This document shows positions 17,455 through 27,681 of a stretch of 64,000 bases of DNA, one piece after another. Below the pieces are notes generated by a model. It saw only the letters and a list, made by a program, of their open reading frames with translations, made no database searches and was not told the DNA's origin. Position numbers and translations under genes: made by a program. The DNA comes from an uncultured Nitrospira sp. (GTDB lineage Bacteria; Nitrospirota; Nitrospiria; Nitrospirales; Nitrospiraceae). Position 1 is the stretch's first letter, and every line of letters starts with the position of its first letter. Location: NCBI GenBank assembly GCA_902500825.1, contig CABVRX010000002.1, positions 300,014-364,013 on the forward strand. The letters are read 5' to 3'.

Positions 17455-18210
17455 ATGAGTGTGAACTGGTCGAAGTATTCGGCGCCGCAAACCTTTTATC
17501 CTCTGGCGGGACGCCTCATTCCATGGTTCGCCTGCGTAGCCGTTGTCCTGATGGGGATAGGGCTCTATATGGGGTTCTTTATCGCGCCCACGGACTTTCA
17601 GCAAGGCGAGGCATACCGAATTATCTTTGTCCATGTTCCGGCGGCCTGGATGTCGATGTTTCTCTATGTCGTCATGGCTGTGTGGGCCGGCGTTGGAATG
17701 GGGCTCAATGCGCGCCTTTCCTTCATGATGGCGCAAGCGATCGCTCCGACCGGGGCGATGTTTACGTTCTTGGCATTATTGACCGGGGCGATGTGGGGAA
17801 AGCCTACATGGGGAGCCTGGTGGGTATGGGATGCCAGGCTGACATCGGAACTCATCTTATTATTCCAGTACGCCGGAGTCATGCTGTTGCGGACCTCCAT
17901 TGATGACGTGCGTCGTGCGGATCGGGCAAGCGCCGTCTTCGCCCTCGTTGGGGTGGTCAACGTCCCGATCATCTACTTTTCGGTGCAGTGGTGGAATACC
18001 TTGCATCAAGGGGCCTCGGTCAGCATGGCGACCGGCTCGAAAATGGCATCGACCATGCTCATGGCTATGTTGCTGATGACGGTGGCCTTCTGGTTGTACA
18101 GCATCGCCGTCATTCTTGCCCGAGTACGCTGTGTCATGGTGGAGCGGGAATCCTCGCCGGTGTGGGATGAGAAGCCCACCGCCGTCCAGGAAACGGTAGA
18201 GGCTCGCTGA
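17455..18210 (+). CDS. ccmC: Haem-handling protein CcmC
   Basis: Inner-membrane protein of the HHP family that presents haem to CcmE. The 251-residue protein has six helices, the periplasmic tryptophan-rich WWD motif (TWGAWWVWDARLTSELIL) and flanking histidines in FVHVPAAWMS and WWNTLHQG that ligate haem. The ATG is 10 bases after the ccmB stop. An open frame upstream to 17305 is only a shadow of ccmB. Confidence 0.96.
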   Translation: MSVNWSKYSAPQTFYPLAGRLIPWFACVAVVLMGIGLYMGFFIAPTDFQQGEAYRIIFVHVPAAWMSMFLYVVMAVWAGVGMGLNARLSFMMAQAIAPTGAMFTFLALLTGAMWGKPTWGAWWVWDARLTSELILLFQYAGVMLLRTSIDDVRRADRASAVFALVGVVNVPIIYFSVQWWNTLHQGASVSMATGSKMASTMLMAMLLMTVAFWLYSIAVILARVRCVMVERESSPVWDEKPTAVQETVEAR

Positions 18211-18395
18211 TGCAGTGGGGAAGCGCATCGGAATTTTTTGCGATGGGAGGGTACGGGCTCTATGTGTGGACTTCGTTTGTGGCCACGGCGTTGTGCATGG
18301 TGTGGGAAGTGCTGTCCTTGTGGCGTCGACGGGTTGCGGTGCGCGCCGAACAGCGCGCCGCGTTGTTAGGAGGTATCGATGAAACCACGGCATAA
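18210..18395 (+). CDS. ccmD: CcmD-like small membrane protein
   Basis: A 61-residue protein with one membrane helix preceded by the CcmD-type motif [15 protein letters not shown] and followed by a basic, Arg/Gln-rich cytoplasmic tail. CcmD helps release holo-CcmE from the CcmABC complex. Its ATG shares a base with the ccmC stop (TGATG), and its 3' end overlaps ccmE by 17 bases. Sequence conservation in this family is low; size, helix and position carry the call. Confidence 0.88.
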   Translation: MQWGSASEFFAMGGYGLYVWTSFVATALCMVWEVLSLWRRRVAVRAEQRAALLGGIDETTA

Positions 18396-18870
18396 ACGCT
18401 TTGCTTTTATCGGCCTGGGACTGCTCGTCTTGGGTGTAGCGACGGTGCTGATCCTGAACGCCTTTCAGAGTAATCTCGTGTTTTTCTTTACTCCCACTCA
18501 AGTGGCGAGCGGTGAGGTACCGCAAGGACGCAGTTTCCGCATCGGCGGCATGGTTGAGGACGGCAGTCTCGTCCGTGAGAATGATGGGCTGACGGTCCGT
18601 TTCATCGTCACCGATACGGCGAAAAGTGTACCGGTAACGTACAAAGGCATTCTGCCGGACCTCTTTAAGGAAGGGAAGGGTGCCGTGGCACAAGGGAAAC
18701 TCAACGCCGACGGCACGTTTGTCGCCAGCGAAGTCTTGGCGAAGCATGATGAGAATTACATGCCGCCTGAAGCGGCTGAGGCGTTGGCAAAAGCCAAGGC
18801 GTCCGGCGCTCAGCAAAGTAAATCGCTTGTTGTCCCTCAAGGTAGGCAAGGGAGGGAAGGCTCGTTATGA
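18379..18870 (+). CDS. ccmE: Haem chaperone CcmE
   Basis: Periplasmic haem chaperone anchored by an N-terminal helix ([17 protein letters not shown]). It binds haem covalently through a histidine and passes it to CcmF. The 163-residue protein has the OB-fold core ([33 protein letters not shown]) and the haem-attachment motif [13 protein letters not shown], with the HxENY pattern intact. GGAGG precedes the ATG. The stop overlaps ccmF as ATGA. Confidence 0.96.
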   Translation: MKPRHKRFAFIGLGLLVLGVATVLILNAFQSNLVFFFTPTQVASGEVPQGRSFRIGGMVEDGSLVRENDGLTVRFIVTDTAKSVPVTYKGILPDLFKEGKGAVAQGKLNADGTFVASEVLAKHDENYMPPEAAEALAKAKASGAQQSKSLVVPQGRQGREGSL

Positions 18871-20858
18871 TTCCGGAGATCGGTCATTTTGCGTTGATTC
18901 TTGCACTGTGCGTCGCCGTGGTGCAGGGCATACTCCCCATCTACGGTGCTGCGGTCGGGAATTCGGCGCTGATGGCCGTTGCTAAGCCGGCGGCGCGCGG
19001 GCAATTTCTCTTGGTCCTCACGGCGTTTTGCTGCCTCGGCTATGCGTTCGCCGAGAAAGATTTCTCGGTGCTGTATGTGGCAGCCACGTCGAACTCCCAG
19101 CTTCCTCTGCATTATCGGCTGGCAGCGATTTGGGGCGCTCACGAAGGATCGCTCCTCTTGTGGACCTTTATTCTGACTGTGTGGATGTTCGCGGTCACGC
19201 TCTTCTCCGCTCACCTCCCGGATGCCACACGCTCTCGTATTCTTGGCGTGATGGGTCTCGTCAGCGTCGGCTTTCTTCTGTTCATGCTGACGGTGTCGAA
19301 TCCGTTCGAACGGCTGATTCCTGCCGCTCTTGACGGGCGCGATCTCAATCCGCTCTTGCAAGACCCCGGAATGGTGATCCATCCGCCGATGCTCTATATG
19401 GGTTATGTCGGATTTTCGGTCGCCTTCGCCTTCGCGATCGCCGCATTGTTGGGAGGTAACCTTGACGCTGCTTGGGCCCGTTGGTCTCGGCCATGGACCA
19501 CCGTCGCCTGGTGTTTTTTGACGGTCGGCATTGCGATGGGAAGCGGCTGGGCCTACTACGAGTTGGGATGGGGAGGATGGTGGTTCTGGGACCCGGTTGA
19601 GAACGCTTCATTCATGCCCTGGTTGGCCGGCACGGCGTTGGTCCATTCACTGGCTGTGACCGACAAACGGGGAGGGTTCAAAGTGTGGACCGTCCTGCTT
19701 GCCATCATGGCGTTCTCGTTGAGTCTTCTTGGGACATTCCTTGTCCGTTCCGGTGTGTTGACCTCCGTGCATGCCTTCGCCACTGACCCCAAACGTGGTC
19801 TGTTTATTCTGGCCTTCTTGGCCATCGTCATCGGAGGGTCGCTCGCCTTGTATGCCTGGCGGGCGCCGCGCGTCGGGTTGGGCGGCAGTTTCGCCATGGT
19901 TTCGCGCGAGGGGATGCTGTTGGCGAATAACGTATTGCTGATTGCCGCGATGGGCTCAGTGTTGTTGGGCACGTTGTACCCCTTATTCTTGGATGCACTG
20001 GATCTCGGAAAGATTTCTGTTGGGCCTCCATATTTTGATTCCGTCTTCGTTCCCCTAATGGCGCCGGCTGTCTTTTTAATGGGAATCGGTCCGTTGGCCC
20101 AATGGAAGAAGGCTAACTTACCTGATCTGGCCAAGCGGTTGCGTTGGGCCTTCGGGGTGAGTGTTGTGACGGCTCTTGCGTTGCCGTTTGTCATGGGTAC
20201 ATGGACTCCCTTGCTCAGCCTCGGTCTCTTATTGGCGATCTGGGTTGTGACGACATCCGTCATCGGTTTGCGTGAACGCCTGGCTCATGTGAGCGGGAAC
20301 ACGTTCCTTGAGCGTCTGTCTTCGGTGCCTCGATCCTACTGGGGGATGCTCGTGGCGCATTGCGGCATCGCGGTCTTTATCGTCGGTGTGACGATGGTGA
20401 AGGGCTTTGAAACCGAGAAAGATGTGCGGATGAACGTGGGAGAGACGGCGACCATTGACGACTATACGTTCCGATTCGACGGTGCGCAGGATGTCGTTGG
20501 GCCGAACTATACGGCGGCGCGTGGGGTTTTCCAGGTGAGTCGCGACGGGCGTGAAACGACCGTCCTCTACCCGGAGAAGCGACGGTATGCCGTTCAGAAT
20601 CAAGTCATGACCGAAGCGGCCATTGATCCGGGGTTATTGCGCGATCTCTACGTGTCTTTGGGAGAGCCGCTCGATGACGGAGCGTGGAGCGTGCGACTCT
20701 ATCATAAGCCGTTTGTGGATTGGATTTGGGGCGGCTGTTTTATCATGGCGCTGGGCGGCGTACTGGCCGTCAGCGATCGCCGGTATCGAATTGCATGGCG
20801 TCGGCAAGAGTCGGCCGTGCCTGCTTCGACACGAACGGCTAGGCGAAAAGTGGCATGA
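18867..20858 (+). CDS. ccmF: Haem lyase subunit CcmF
   Basis: Large inner-membrane haem lyase component that ligates haem to apocytochromes c with CcmH/I. The 663-residue protein has about 15 helices, the WWD motif ([18 protein letters not shown]) and conserved histidines in [21 protein letters not shown] and LVHSLAV. The large periplasmic C-terminal domain ends before a last helix ([19 protein letters not shown]). Length is normal. It overlaps ccmE and ccmG by 4 bases each. Confidence 0.97.
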   Translation: MIPEIGHFALILALCVAVVQGILPIYGAAVGNSALMAVAKPAARGQFLLVLTAFCCLGYAFAEKDFSVLYVAATSNSQLPLHYRLAAIWGAHEGSLLLWTFILTVWMFAVTLFSAHLPDATRSRILGVMGLVSVGFLLFMLTVSNPFERLIPAALDGRDLNPLLQDPGMVIHPPMLYMGYVGFSVAFAFAIAALLGGNLDAAWARWSRPWTTVAWCFLTVGIAMGSGWAYYELGWGGWWFWDPVENASFMPWLAGTALVHSLAVTDKRGGFKVWTVLLAIMAFSLSLLGTFLVRSGVLTSVHAFATDPKRGLFILAFLAIVIGGSLALYAWRAPRVGLGGSFAMVSREGMLLANNVLLIAAMGSVLLGTLYPLFLDALDLGKISVGPPYFDSVFVPLMAPAVFLMGIGPLAQWKKANLPDLAKRLRWAFGVSVVTALALPFVMGTWTPLLSLGLLLAIWVVTTSVIGLRERLAHVSGNTFLERLSSVPRSYWGMLVAHCGIAVFIVGVTMVKGFETEKDVRMNVGETATIDDYTFRFDGAQDVVGPNYTAARGVFQVSRDGRETTVLYPEKRRYAVQNQVMTEAAIDPGLLRDLYVSLGEPLDDGAWSVRLYHKPFVDWIWGGCFIMALGGVLAVSDRRYRIAWRRQESAVPASTRTARRKVA

Positions 20859-21382
20859 ATCGGTTTCTTCTGCCGCTGTCGATTTTTATCGTGGTCGTCG
20901 TTTTCCTGGGGGTAGGGCTTAGACTCAACCCGCGGGAAATCCCGTCTCCCTTGGTTGGGAAGGCCGCACCTGACTTTTCCCAGCCGCAACTTTATGATCC
21001 AGCACAAGCGTTTTCACCGGCTGACCTCAAGGGGAAAGTGTGGCTGCTCAATTTTTGGGCTTCCTGGTGCAGCGGGTGCCGGACAGAACATCCGGTGCTG
21101 ATGGAGCTGGCCAAATCCGGCGAGGTGCCGATCTATGGGATGGATTACAAGGATCAACGTGATGAAGCTATGACCTGGTTGAAACGGTGGGGTAATCCCT
21201 ATCCCGTAGTGGGAGTGGATGAGGCAGGCCGAGTCGGCATCAATTATGGGGTCTATGGAGTTCCCGAAACCTACGTCATCGACAAGCAGGGTATGATCCG
21301 TTATAAACAGATCGGGCCGTTGGATCCCGACACTGTCGCCAAGAAGATCCTTCCCCTTGTGAAGCAGCTCGAATCACAATGA
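20855..21382 (+). CDS. ccmG: Periplasmic thioredoxin CcmG/DsbE
   Basis: Membrane-anchored thiol-disulfide oxidoreductase that keeps apocytochrome CxxCH cysteines reduced. The 175-residue protein has an N-terminal anchor (LPLSIFIVVVVFLGVGL), a thioredoxin fold with active site WASWCSGCRTEHP, the acidic GMDYKDQRDEAMTWL insert typical of CcmG, and the cis-proline loop YGVPETYVID. Overlaps both neighbours by 4 bases. Confidence 0.96.
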   Translation: MNRFLLPLSIFIVVVVFLGVGLRLNPREIPSPLVGKAAPDFSQPQLYDPAQAFSPADLKGKVWLLNFWASWCSGCRTEHPVLMELAKSGEVPIYGMDYKDQRDEAMTWLKRWGNPYPVVGVDEAGRVGINYGVYGVPETYVIDKQGMIRYKQIGPLDPDTVAKKILPLVKQLESQ

Positions 21383-21840
21383 CATGGCTGATGCTCATAC
21401 TGCTGCTCCTGTCAGGACAGGCGTGGGCTGGGGAAGCCAGGCCGTTGGCCGATGATCCTGCCGCCGAGGCGCGGCTCAAGCATCTTGCCGTCGAGCTGCG
21501 GTGCCTGGTCTGTCAAAATCAAACGTTGGCTGATTCCAACGCTCCCCTGGCAGAGGACTTGCGGCGGGAAGTTCGGGAAATGATTGCGAAGGACATGAGC
21601 GACAAGGAGATCATCGAGTTTCTTGTCGCGCGTTATGGGGATTTCGTGCTGTATCGGCCGCCGCTCAAGGCCACGACCACGCTGCTGTGGGTGGGTCCGT
21701 TTGTTCTCTTGACCATCGGAGCCACGGTGCTGATCATTACGTTGCGGCGACGAGCGCGCAAAGTCGTCGATGTGCCTGTGACGGACGAAGAGCATCGACG
21801 AGTCGAACAACTATTGGCAGAAGGAGAAAAACGCTCATGA
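21379..21840 (+). CDS. ccmH: Cytochrome c maturation protein CcmH (CcmL)
   Basis: Thiol-disulfide protein acting on apocytochromes together with CcmG and CcmF. The 153-residue protein has a signal peptide (LMLILLLLSGQAWAGEA), the conserved RCLVCQNQTLADSNAPLA motif with the redox cysteine pair, the three-helix bundle DLRREVREMI, the FVARYGDFVLYRPP-type motif (here FLVARYGDFVLYRPP) and a C-terminal membrane helix. Overlaps ccmG and ccmI by 4 bases. Confidence 0.96.
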   Translation: MTWLMLILLLLSGQAWAGEARPLADDPAAEARLKHLAVELRCLVCQNQTLADSNAPLAEDLRREVREMIAKDMSDKEIIEFLVARYGDFVLYRPPLKATTTLLWVGPFVLLTIGATVLIITLRRRARKVVDVPVTDEEHRRVEQLLAEGEKRS

Positions 21841-23126
21841 CCGCTACATTTTGGTCGATCGTTTCAGCCATGACCCTGTGTGTCGTCGGTCTGTTGCTGA
21901 GACCTCTGTTGAAGCGCCCGTCTGCCGCTATGAGCGAACAGGAGAAAACGCTGCCTGTCTATCGACAACAGTTTTCTGAACTGGAGCAAGATCGTGCCGA
22001 TGGATTGCTGACGGACGAACAGTATCGAACGGCAAAGAGCGAGCTGGAACGACGTGTGTTGGAGGAAGCAGGGACGACAGAGTCGCCTGTTGTGGTCGGC
22101 GGGGGGCTCGTGAATCTTCGGGTCGTTGCACTTTCCTTGGCTATGATCATTCCGGCCGCCAGTGGGGTGCTGTACTGGACATTGGGAAATCCAGCTGCGA
22201 TGACGCATCCAAATGTATCGTCGGCTGCCACTCCGGGCGGTCCCGGTGATCCTCAGATGGCGGACAGTCTGAACACGTTGATCGAACAGTTGAGAAAGAA
22301 GCTGGAGCAAAATCCCAATGACGGGGTCGGCTGGGGGCTTCTCGCGCGATCCTATATGGCCATGGAGCGGTATGCCGATGCGGTGCCGATTTTTGAAAAA
22401 GCCACCAAGCTCGACCCAAGCAATGCCAGTCTTCTTGCAGATTATGCCGATGCACTCGGTGTGCATCAGGGGCGAAAGCTGGATGGAAGGCCGGAGACGC
22501 TGATTCAGAAAGCCTTGAAGCTCGATCCGCACAACGTGAAAGCACTCATGTTGTCAGGGACGATCGCGTACAACCGAAAAGATTTTGCTCGTGCCGCCAA
22601 GGAGTGGGAAGACGCACACGCCTATCTTCCTGCTGATGACCAGGAGTCATCCGACCAGCTCAAGGCCAGTATTGCTGAAGCTAAACGGCACCTCGGCGGT
22701 GGTCCCAGTATGAACATGTTGGTTGCGAATCCACCGATGGAGCAGGCCAAGCCTGCCAAGCCGGCGGCTCAATCCGGACAGTCTCGGGCGATCACGGGTA
22801 AAGTGGTGTTGGGGCCGAATTTGGCAAACAAAGCCTCTCTTCCGGATACCTTATTTGTGTTTGCGAAGGATGTGGCCGGTCCACCCATGCCGGTGTCGAT
22901 CGTGCGGGCGTCGAAAAAAGATTTGCCGTTCACGTTCCGACTCGATGACTCCACCAGCCCTATGCCGTCGAGGAAACTGTCGGACATCGACACGGTGGTC
23001 ATCGTGGCGCGACTGTCGAAATCCGGAAAAGCAATGCCGGAAAGTGGTGATCTGGAAGGGATGAGTCAGCCGATTAAACCCGGAACAGAAAATATCACTG
23101 TTGTCATCGATCGGGAGCGACCGTAG
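21837..23126 (+). CDS. ccmI: Cytochrome c maturation protein CcmI with TPR domain
   Basis: Apocytochrome chaperone of the haem lyase complex. The 429-residue protein has two N-terminal helices around a cytoplasmic loop (YRQQFSELEQDRADGLLTDEQY), then a periplasmic TPR part (NPNDGVGWGLLARSYMAMERYADAVPIFEKA). A C-terminal CcmI-type beta domain begins near ITGKVVLGPNL (TLFVFAKDVAGPPMPVSI, DSTSPMPSRKLSD). The ATG overlaps the ccmH stop. The reading frame is open further upstream, but that is a ccmH shadow. It is the last ccm gene; the hao promoter follows. Confidence 0.93.
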   Translation: MTATFWSIVSAMTLCVVGLLLRPLLKRPSAAMSEQEKTLPVYRQQFSELEQDRADGLLTDEQYRTAKSELERRVLEEAGTTESPVVVGGGLVNLRVVALSLAMIIPAASGVLYWTLGNPAAMTHPNVSSAATPGGPGDPQMADSLNTLIEQLRKKLEQNPNDGVGWGLLARSYMAMERYADAVPIFEKATKLDPSNASLLADYADALGVHQGRKLDGRPETLIQKALKLDPHNVKALMLSGTIAYNRKDFARAAKEWEDAHAYLPADDQESSDQLKASIAEAKRHLGGGPSMNMLVANPPMEQAKPAKPAAQSGQSRAITGKVVLGPNLANKASLPDTLFVFAKDVAGPPMPVSIVRASKKDLPFTFRLDDSTSPMPSRKLSDIDTVVIVARLSKSGKAMPESGDLEGMSQPIKPGTENITVVIDRERP

Positions 23127-23198
23127 GGGTCATCATGTCCATCTGTTTCTCGCGAGAGGTATGAGCTGCTTCGTTGATCATAATCCACAGAAAATCTC

Positions 23199-23227
23199 TT
23201 GACAGTCCAGGAGGGCTAAGCTATATT
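23199..23227 (+). promoter_or_regulatory. Sigma70-type promoter of the hao operon
   Basis: TTGACA (23199-23204) is followed after exactly 17 bases by TATATT (23222-23227), a full -35 match and a 5 of 6 -10 match. It lies about 120 bases before haoA and 70 bases after ccmI, so haoAB-cycAB can be transcribed independently of the ccm operon. Confidence 0.7.
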
Positions 23228-23348
23228 TCGCCGCCATTCTTTTTTTGAAAATTTGTGCAATGAGCACGTATAAAAACAGCAGTGCATCGGGTGATTTTTT
23301 TTGAAGGGCAGTGAGGATTGCCCATCATACGGAAGGAGTAGAACTGTG

Positions 23349-25058
23349 ATGGTTAAGAACATGGTGAAGTATGCTCTGGTTGTCTGTGGCGTGTTAGTCG
23401 CCGCACAGGCTCAGGCGAATTTCCCCACCGTTCCGAAGGAAACGTATGAGGCATTGAAGATTGATCGCTCTGCCTCGCCTAAGGAACTGTACGAGGCGTT
23501 GCTCAAACGATATATGGACCCTGCTCAAAATGGGCAAGGCAAGGGTAAGTACGGAGAATATTGGCAGCCGGTCTCGTTCAGCAAATATTTTGATCCCCAC
23601 AGTTTTTATAAACCACCGCAGGCGGTGAAAGAGGTGGCCAGCCGCGAGCAATGCGTGAAATGCCACACCGATGAATCGCCAGGGTGGGTGGCAGCATGGA
23701 AGAAGAGCACCCACGCGAACTTGGATAAGATCCGCAAGCTGACCCCGAAAGACGAGACTTTCTATAAAAAAGCCAAGCTGGAAGCCATCGAAGGCAATCT
23801 GCGGTCGATGGGAAAGCTGGGCAAGGGTGAGAATCTGAAAGAAGTCGGCTGCATCGATTGTCACTTTGACATCAATACCAAGAACAAGGCGGATCACCGC
23901 AAGGATATCAAGTTGGCCACGGCCGACACCTGCGGGACCTGTCACTTGCAGGAGTTTGCAGAGCGGGAATCGGAACGAGATACCATCACGTGGCCAAAAG
24001 ATCAGTGGCCAAAGGGTCGTCCGTCACATGCCTTGGACTACAGGGCCAATGTGGAAGTAGAAGTGTATGCCGGGATGCCGCAGCGCGAGATCGCCGACGG
24101 ATGTACAGGTTGCCATGTCAACCAGAATAAGTGCGATACGTGCCATGCGCGACATGAATTCTCGGTGGCCGAATCACGAAAGCCGGAAGTTTGTGCACAG
24201 TGTCACAGCGGTGCCGACCATAACAACTGGGAGGCCTACAATCTTTCCAAGCACGGTTTGAAGTATCAGAGAGATAAAGACCATTGGAACTTCAATATTC
24301 CAATTAAAGAGGCGATGGCGAAAGGGGCGGAAACAGCACCAACTTGTCAATACTGCCATATGGAGTATCAAGGGAAAATCGCCCACAACGTCGTGCGGAA
24401 GGTTCGCTGGGCCAACTATCCATTCGTGCCCGGTATTCGTGAGAACATCAAGACAGATTGGGCTGAGAAGCGGAATGATGCTTGGGTGAAGACGTGCACC
24501 AATTGCCACTCGGAAACCTATGCCAGAGCCTGGATGGAATTCATGGACAATGGAACCTTCTCAGGCTTGGATAAGTATGATGAAGCTCATCATGTGGTTG
24601 AAGAGCAATACAAGTCTGGTTTATTGACCGGGCAGAAGACAAACCGTCCGGCACCTCCGGCTCCTGAGACGGATGGATTTGAAAAGTTTTTCCAAATCTA
24701 TTGGTCGAAGGGGAACAACCCGGCCGCCAATGAGTTGAGATTGTTCGAAATGGCGGAAGATCACCTGGTGCAGTTGCATGTCAGTTTGGCGCACCAGTAT
24801 TGGGGGTACACCTATACGGTAGGCTGGGCTGCGATGAATCGCGCCTATGTTGAAATTATGGACGATGACACTCGGCTCAAGGAGAAGCTTGATCTCCAAG
24901 CGCGTGTTGCTAAGCTCGAAGGTCAGGTGAAGCATGGCATGCTTGATCTGGATAGCGAGACTGGGAAGCTTTCCCTTGGCGGCATCGGCGGTGGGATGAT
25001 GCTTGCTGGGACAATCGCGATCGCGGGTTGGAGGAGGAGCGGAAGGAAGGATCGTTGA
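23349..25058 (+). CDS. haoA: Hydroxylamine dehydrogenase, octaheme cytochrome c (HAO)
   Basis: Periplasmic multihaem enzyme that oxidises hydroxylamine in ammonia oxidisers. The 569-residue protein has a signal peptide ([16 protein letters not shown]) and eight CxxCH sites, in order CVKCH, CIDCH, CGTCH, CTGCH, CDTCH, CAQCH, CQYCH and CTNCH. The region [22 protein letters not shown] (residues about 482-503) matches the part of Nitrosomonas HAO with the tyrosine cross-linked to the P460 haem, here Tyr487 or Tyr489. That tyrosine separates true HAO from reductive octahaem relatives. The C-terminal tail ([17 protein letters not shown]) looks like a membrane anchor. AAGGAG is upstream; a GTG at 23346 is an alternative start. 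The stop overlaps the haoB start. Confidence 0.95.
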   Translation: MVKNMVKYALVVCGVLVAAQAQANFPTVPKETYEALKIDRSASPKELYEALLKRYMDPAQNGQGKGKYGEYWQPVSFSKYFDPHSFYKPPQAVKEVASREQCVKCHTDESPGWVAAWKKSTHANLDKIRKLTPKDETFYKKAKLEAIEGNLRSMGKLGKGENLKEVGCIDCHFDINTKNKADHRKDIKLATADTCGTCHLQEFAERESERDTITWPKDQWPKGRPSHALDYRANVEVEVYAGMPQREIADGCTGCHVNQNKCDTCHARHEFSVAESRKPEVCAQCHSGADHNNWEAYNLSKHGLKYQRDKDHWNFNIPIKEAMAKGAETAPTCQYCHMEYQGKIAHNVVRKVRWANYPFVPGIRENIKTDWAEKRNDAWVKTCTNCHSETYARAWMEFMDNGTFSGLDKYDEAHHVVEEQYKSGLLTGQKTNRPAPPAPETDGFEKFFQIYWSKGNNPAANELRLFEMAEDHLVQLHVSLAHQYWGYTYTVGWAAMNRAYVEIMDDDTRLKEKLDLQARVAKLEGQVKHGMLDLDSETGKLSLGGIGGGMMLAGTIAIAGWRRSGRKDR

Positions 25059-26086
25059 TCTCTGCTCCATCCCTGAGCGCGCAGGTGTCAAATCAGTCAT
25101 GGTCTAAATTCCTCCCGTCACTAGGTATTCTCCTGGTGACGGGAGGTCTTTTTCTGACTGGATGGTGTGTCTATTTATGGCTGAAGCCGCTGCCTGCTCC
25201 CTACCGGTATGAGCTTATCGATGAAGGGAGCGTCGCAAAGTTCAACAGCCTTTCATTGCAGGCCTGGCCTGATTTGAAGATCAGTAAGTACGAAGTTCGG
25301 GTCGACTCAGTGGAAAAGCCAATCGCCATCGCCTATCGAACCTATAAAAAGGATGGGCAATCGGTTCTCATTGGTTGGGAAAATCTTGTTTCTGAACCGA
25401 TCGGGGAAATGGGTGGTGATTTCTCCGAGTTGGCTACGATCGCTACCGATATTACGAAACATGTTCCCAAGGATGCTGTCCTGTTGGCTTGGTGGGACAC
25501 CTCGCGTCAGCTCGAATTGCTATCTGAACGAAAGACTGTCTTTAAGTCTCATCTTGGACAACCTCTTATCGCTCCTTCTTATTGGAAGGCACGAGCAGAT
25601 GTTATCAGCCAGTATGAACGCCAATTCTGGGGAGCCGAAGGGTCCGCTGAAGAGCAGACGCAGTTTCAGCAATTTGCTGATGCGCTAGCCTCTGAATCTG
25701 CGAAGGGGGCTACGATGCTTCGGGAATTGGTTGGTGGTCAGGATGCTTACATTGTCGTTCACCCAACCGACCTGTATAAGCTTGGTCTTATGCGCCCTGA
25801 TCGGTTGGACATAGCATTTAAAGATTTCCCTCTGACCGGTAACGTGCATGGGCTTGTCGGACAAGTGAAGGCATGGATGAAAGAGAACGGGTACGATACC
25901 TATACCCTGCAGTCTCTCTCGGAAAAGTCCGTGCGTGCCTATTTTATGAACGAAAATAAGAATGGGAAAATATTACTGGCGCAAATGCTGCCGCTTATGA
26001 ACTCAACACCCGTCGATTTTCACGCATTACAATTGGTCCACAAACACGGAGGCTACTGGGTGTACAAGGTTCCAGCTGCTGGATAG
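25055..26086 (+). CDS. haoB: HaoB, protein of hydroxylamine oxidation clusters
   Basis: A 343-residue membrane-anchored periplasmic protein found directly downstream of haoA in ammonia oxidisers; its exact job is unknown. It has one N-terminal helix ([25 protein letters not shown]) followed by a soluble domain with no cysteine or haem site. Segments such as [34 protein letters not shown] and [21 protein letters not shown] fit the HaoB family. The likely start is the TTG at 25055, preceded by AAGGAAGGA and overlapping the haoA stop as TTGA. A TTG at 25028 is open in frame but less likely. Translation is probably coupled to haoA. Confidence 0.85.
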   Translation: MISAPSLSAQVSNQSWSKFLPSLGILLVTGGLFLTGWCVYLWLKPLPAPYRYELIDEGSVAKFNSLSLQAWPDLKISKYEVRVDSVEKPIAIAYRTYKKDGQSVLIGWENLVSEPIGEMGGDFSELATIATDITKHVPKDAVLLAWWDTSRQLELLSERKTVFKSHLGQPLIAPSYWKARADVISQYERQFWGAEGSAEEQTQFQQFADALASESAKGATMLRELVGGQDAYIVVHPTDLYKLGLMRPDRLDIAFKDFPLTGNVHGLVGQVKAWMKENGYDTYTLQSLSEKSVRAYFMNENKNGKILLAQMLPLMNSTPVDFHALQLVHKHGGYWVYKVPAAG

Positions 26087-26256
26087 CAATTCTGATATTC
26101 AGTGACTATGATTCCGGGTGGCAGTCCAGAATTGCTCATGGTAAACTGACTCCGCTGGAAGTATTAATGACAAAAACTTGGGACAATTCTTCACTACGAG
26201 ATATTCATCACAATCACTATGACCCTTATTTTATGTATCTATGGAAAGGAGATACC

Positions 26257-26982
26257 GTGAATCACCGCATAGTTTACGCATTCGCCGCTGCGGCGGTACT
26301 TCTGGCCGTGGCAGGGACGGCTTGGGCTGAAGGGACATTTGAAGGGAGAAAGAAGTGTTACAACTGCCATAAAGGAGAGGGCGAGTCATGGGAGAAGACT
26401 CTCCATGCTAAGGCAATGGAATCGCTCAAGCCCACCAGAGGCAAGAAGAAGGACGAGGCGATGGTCAAGGCCAAGCTGGACCCTAAGAAGGACTATACCA
26501 AAGACAAGGATTGCGTTGGATGCCACGTCGATGGGTTCGGTAAGGAAGGCGGGTACGTTATCGAGGAGCCGGAGAAATTCTTAACCGGCGTTGGTTGCGA
26601 ATCCTGTCACGGAGCAGGTAGCGATTATCGCAAAATACATCGCAAGGCAGGTGAAGCGTTTGAAAAGTCTCAGAAGACCATGGAGCGAGCCAATCTCGCC
26701 GAAGCAGGTCAGGATTTTGAGTTTGAAGAAAAGTGCAACGCCTGTCATCTCAATTACGAGGGGTCGCCGTGGAAAGGTGCGAAAAAGCCTTATACCCCGT
26801 TTACTCCTAAAGTAGACAAGAAATATGCATTTGACTTCGAAAAGTATGTGAGGAACGACAAGGCGATGCATGAGCATTTCAAGCTTGCCGGCACGTTTAC
26901 AGGTCCGCCCATGCCGAAGTTCCACGAAGAGTTCCAGAAGAACGCTAAACCTCCGGTGAAATCCGATAAGGCGGAAGACTAA
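26257..26982 (+). CDS. cycA: Cytochrome c554, tetrahaem electron acceptor of HAO
   Basis: Periplasmic tetrahaem cytochrome that takes electrons from HAO. The 241-residue precursor starts with GTG, preceded by AAAGGAG; an ATG at 26167 is in frame but would put 30 polar residues before the signal peptide (IVYAFAAAAVLLAVAGTAWA). Four CxxCH sites are present: CYNCH, CVGCH, CESCH and CNACH. The repeated GxxxCxxCHxxE-type pattern and the ESCHGAGSDY segment resemble Nitrosomonas c554. It lies between haoB and cycB, spaced by 170 and 2 bases. Confidence 0.92.
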   Translation: MNHRIVYAFAAAAVLLAVAGTAWAEGTFEGRKKCYNCHKGEGESWEKTLHAKAMESLKPTRGKKKDEAMVKAKLDPKKDYTKDKDCVGCHVDGFGKEGGYVIEEPEKFLTGVGCESCHGAGSDYRKIHRKAGEAFEKSQKTMERANLAEAGQDFEFEEKCNACHLNYEGSPWKGAKKPYTPFTPKVDKKYAFDFEKYVRNDKAMHEHFKLAGTFTGPPMPKFHEEFQKNAKPPVKSDKAED

Positions 26983-26984
26983 CA

Positions 26985-27581
26985 ATGGCAAAGATAGGGA
27001 CACTAGCGGCCGGCGCAGTTCTGGGGATTGTAGCGATCACCGTCGTATTTGGTGGTGAAGCTGCGGTTTCCAGGACCGAGTTCTGCATAAGTTGTCATTC
27101 TGAAATCTATCCCTATGAGGAGCTCAAGAAGTCGTCACACTGGGGTGCGCTTGGGATGGACCCTGGCTGTAAGGATTGCCACGTGCCTCAAGGCTTATCA
27201 AATTTCCACAAGGCTATTTATACGCACGTGGTGGATGGAGTGCCTTTCCTCATCAAGGAATTCACGACAGACTACTCAACGGTTGAAAAGTTCAATGAAC
27301 ACCGTCCAGAGGCTGCTTACAGAGCTCGAATGAAGCTCAAAGAATGGGACAGCCTGACCTGCCGTGCTTGTCATAAGAACACGAAACCACCGGGTGCTTC
27401 AGCCAAGGCCGCGCATGCCAAAATGCAGAGCGAAGGGGCGACTTGTATCGATTGCCACCAGAATCTCGTACATAAGAAGGTTCCGGAGCACGATCTCAAC
27501 GCAAGCCTTGCCCAGGGACGTCCTGTGGTGAAAGAAGTCAAGAAGAAGAAAGATGACGACGATGAAGACGAGAAGGACTAG
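26985..27581 (+). CDS. cycB: NapC/NirT-family tetrahaem membrane cytochrome (cm552-like quinone reductase)
   Basis: Membrane-anchored tetrahaem cytochrome thought to move HAO-derived electrons from c554 into the quinone pool. The 198-residue protein has one N-terminal helix (LAAGAVLGIVAITVVFGGEA), then NapC/NirT-type haem sites CISCH, CKDCH, CRACH and CIDCH, with the family motifs SEIYPYEELKKSSHWG and GCKDCHVP. The C-terminus is a highly charged Lys/Asp/Glu tail (KKKKDDDDEDEKD). It starts 2 bases after cycA stops, and a hairpin follows the gene. Confidence 0.92.
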   Translation: MAKIGTLAAGAVLGIVAITVVFGGEAAVSRTEFCISCHSEIYPYEELKKSSHWGALGMDPGCKDCHVPQGLSNFHKAIYTHVVDGVPFLIKEFTTDYSTVEKFNEHRPEAAYRARMKLKEWDSLTCRACHKNTKPPGASAKAAHAKMQSEGATCIDCHQNLVHKKVPEHDLNASLAQGRPVVKEVKKKKDDDDEDEKD

Positions 27582-27614
27582 TCTTTGACGGAGTCACTCC
27601 ATCCAAGGTAAAAG

Positions 27615-27654
27615 CATCAGGGCCGTATTCATTCCATGTGGTACGGTCCTGATG
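27615..27654. terminator. Hairpin between convergent cycB and MOSC gene (probable bidirectional terminator)
   Basis: CATCAGGGCCGTA and TACGGTCCTGATG pair at 12 of 13 positions around a 14-base loop. On the minus strand the stem is followed by CTTTTA; on the plus strand only by TTG. It sits between the ends of two convergent genes, so it likely stops transcripts from both, better on the minus strand. Confidence 0.6.
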
Positions 27655-27681
27655 TTGAACAAAAGGAGACGAGATAGCTGC

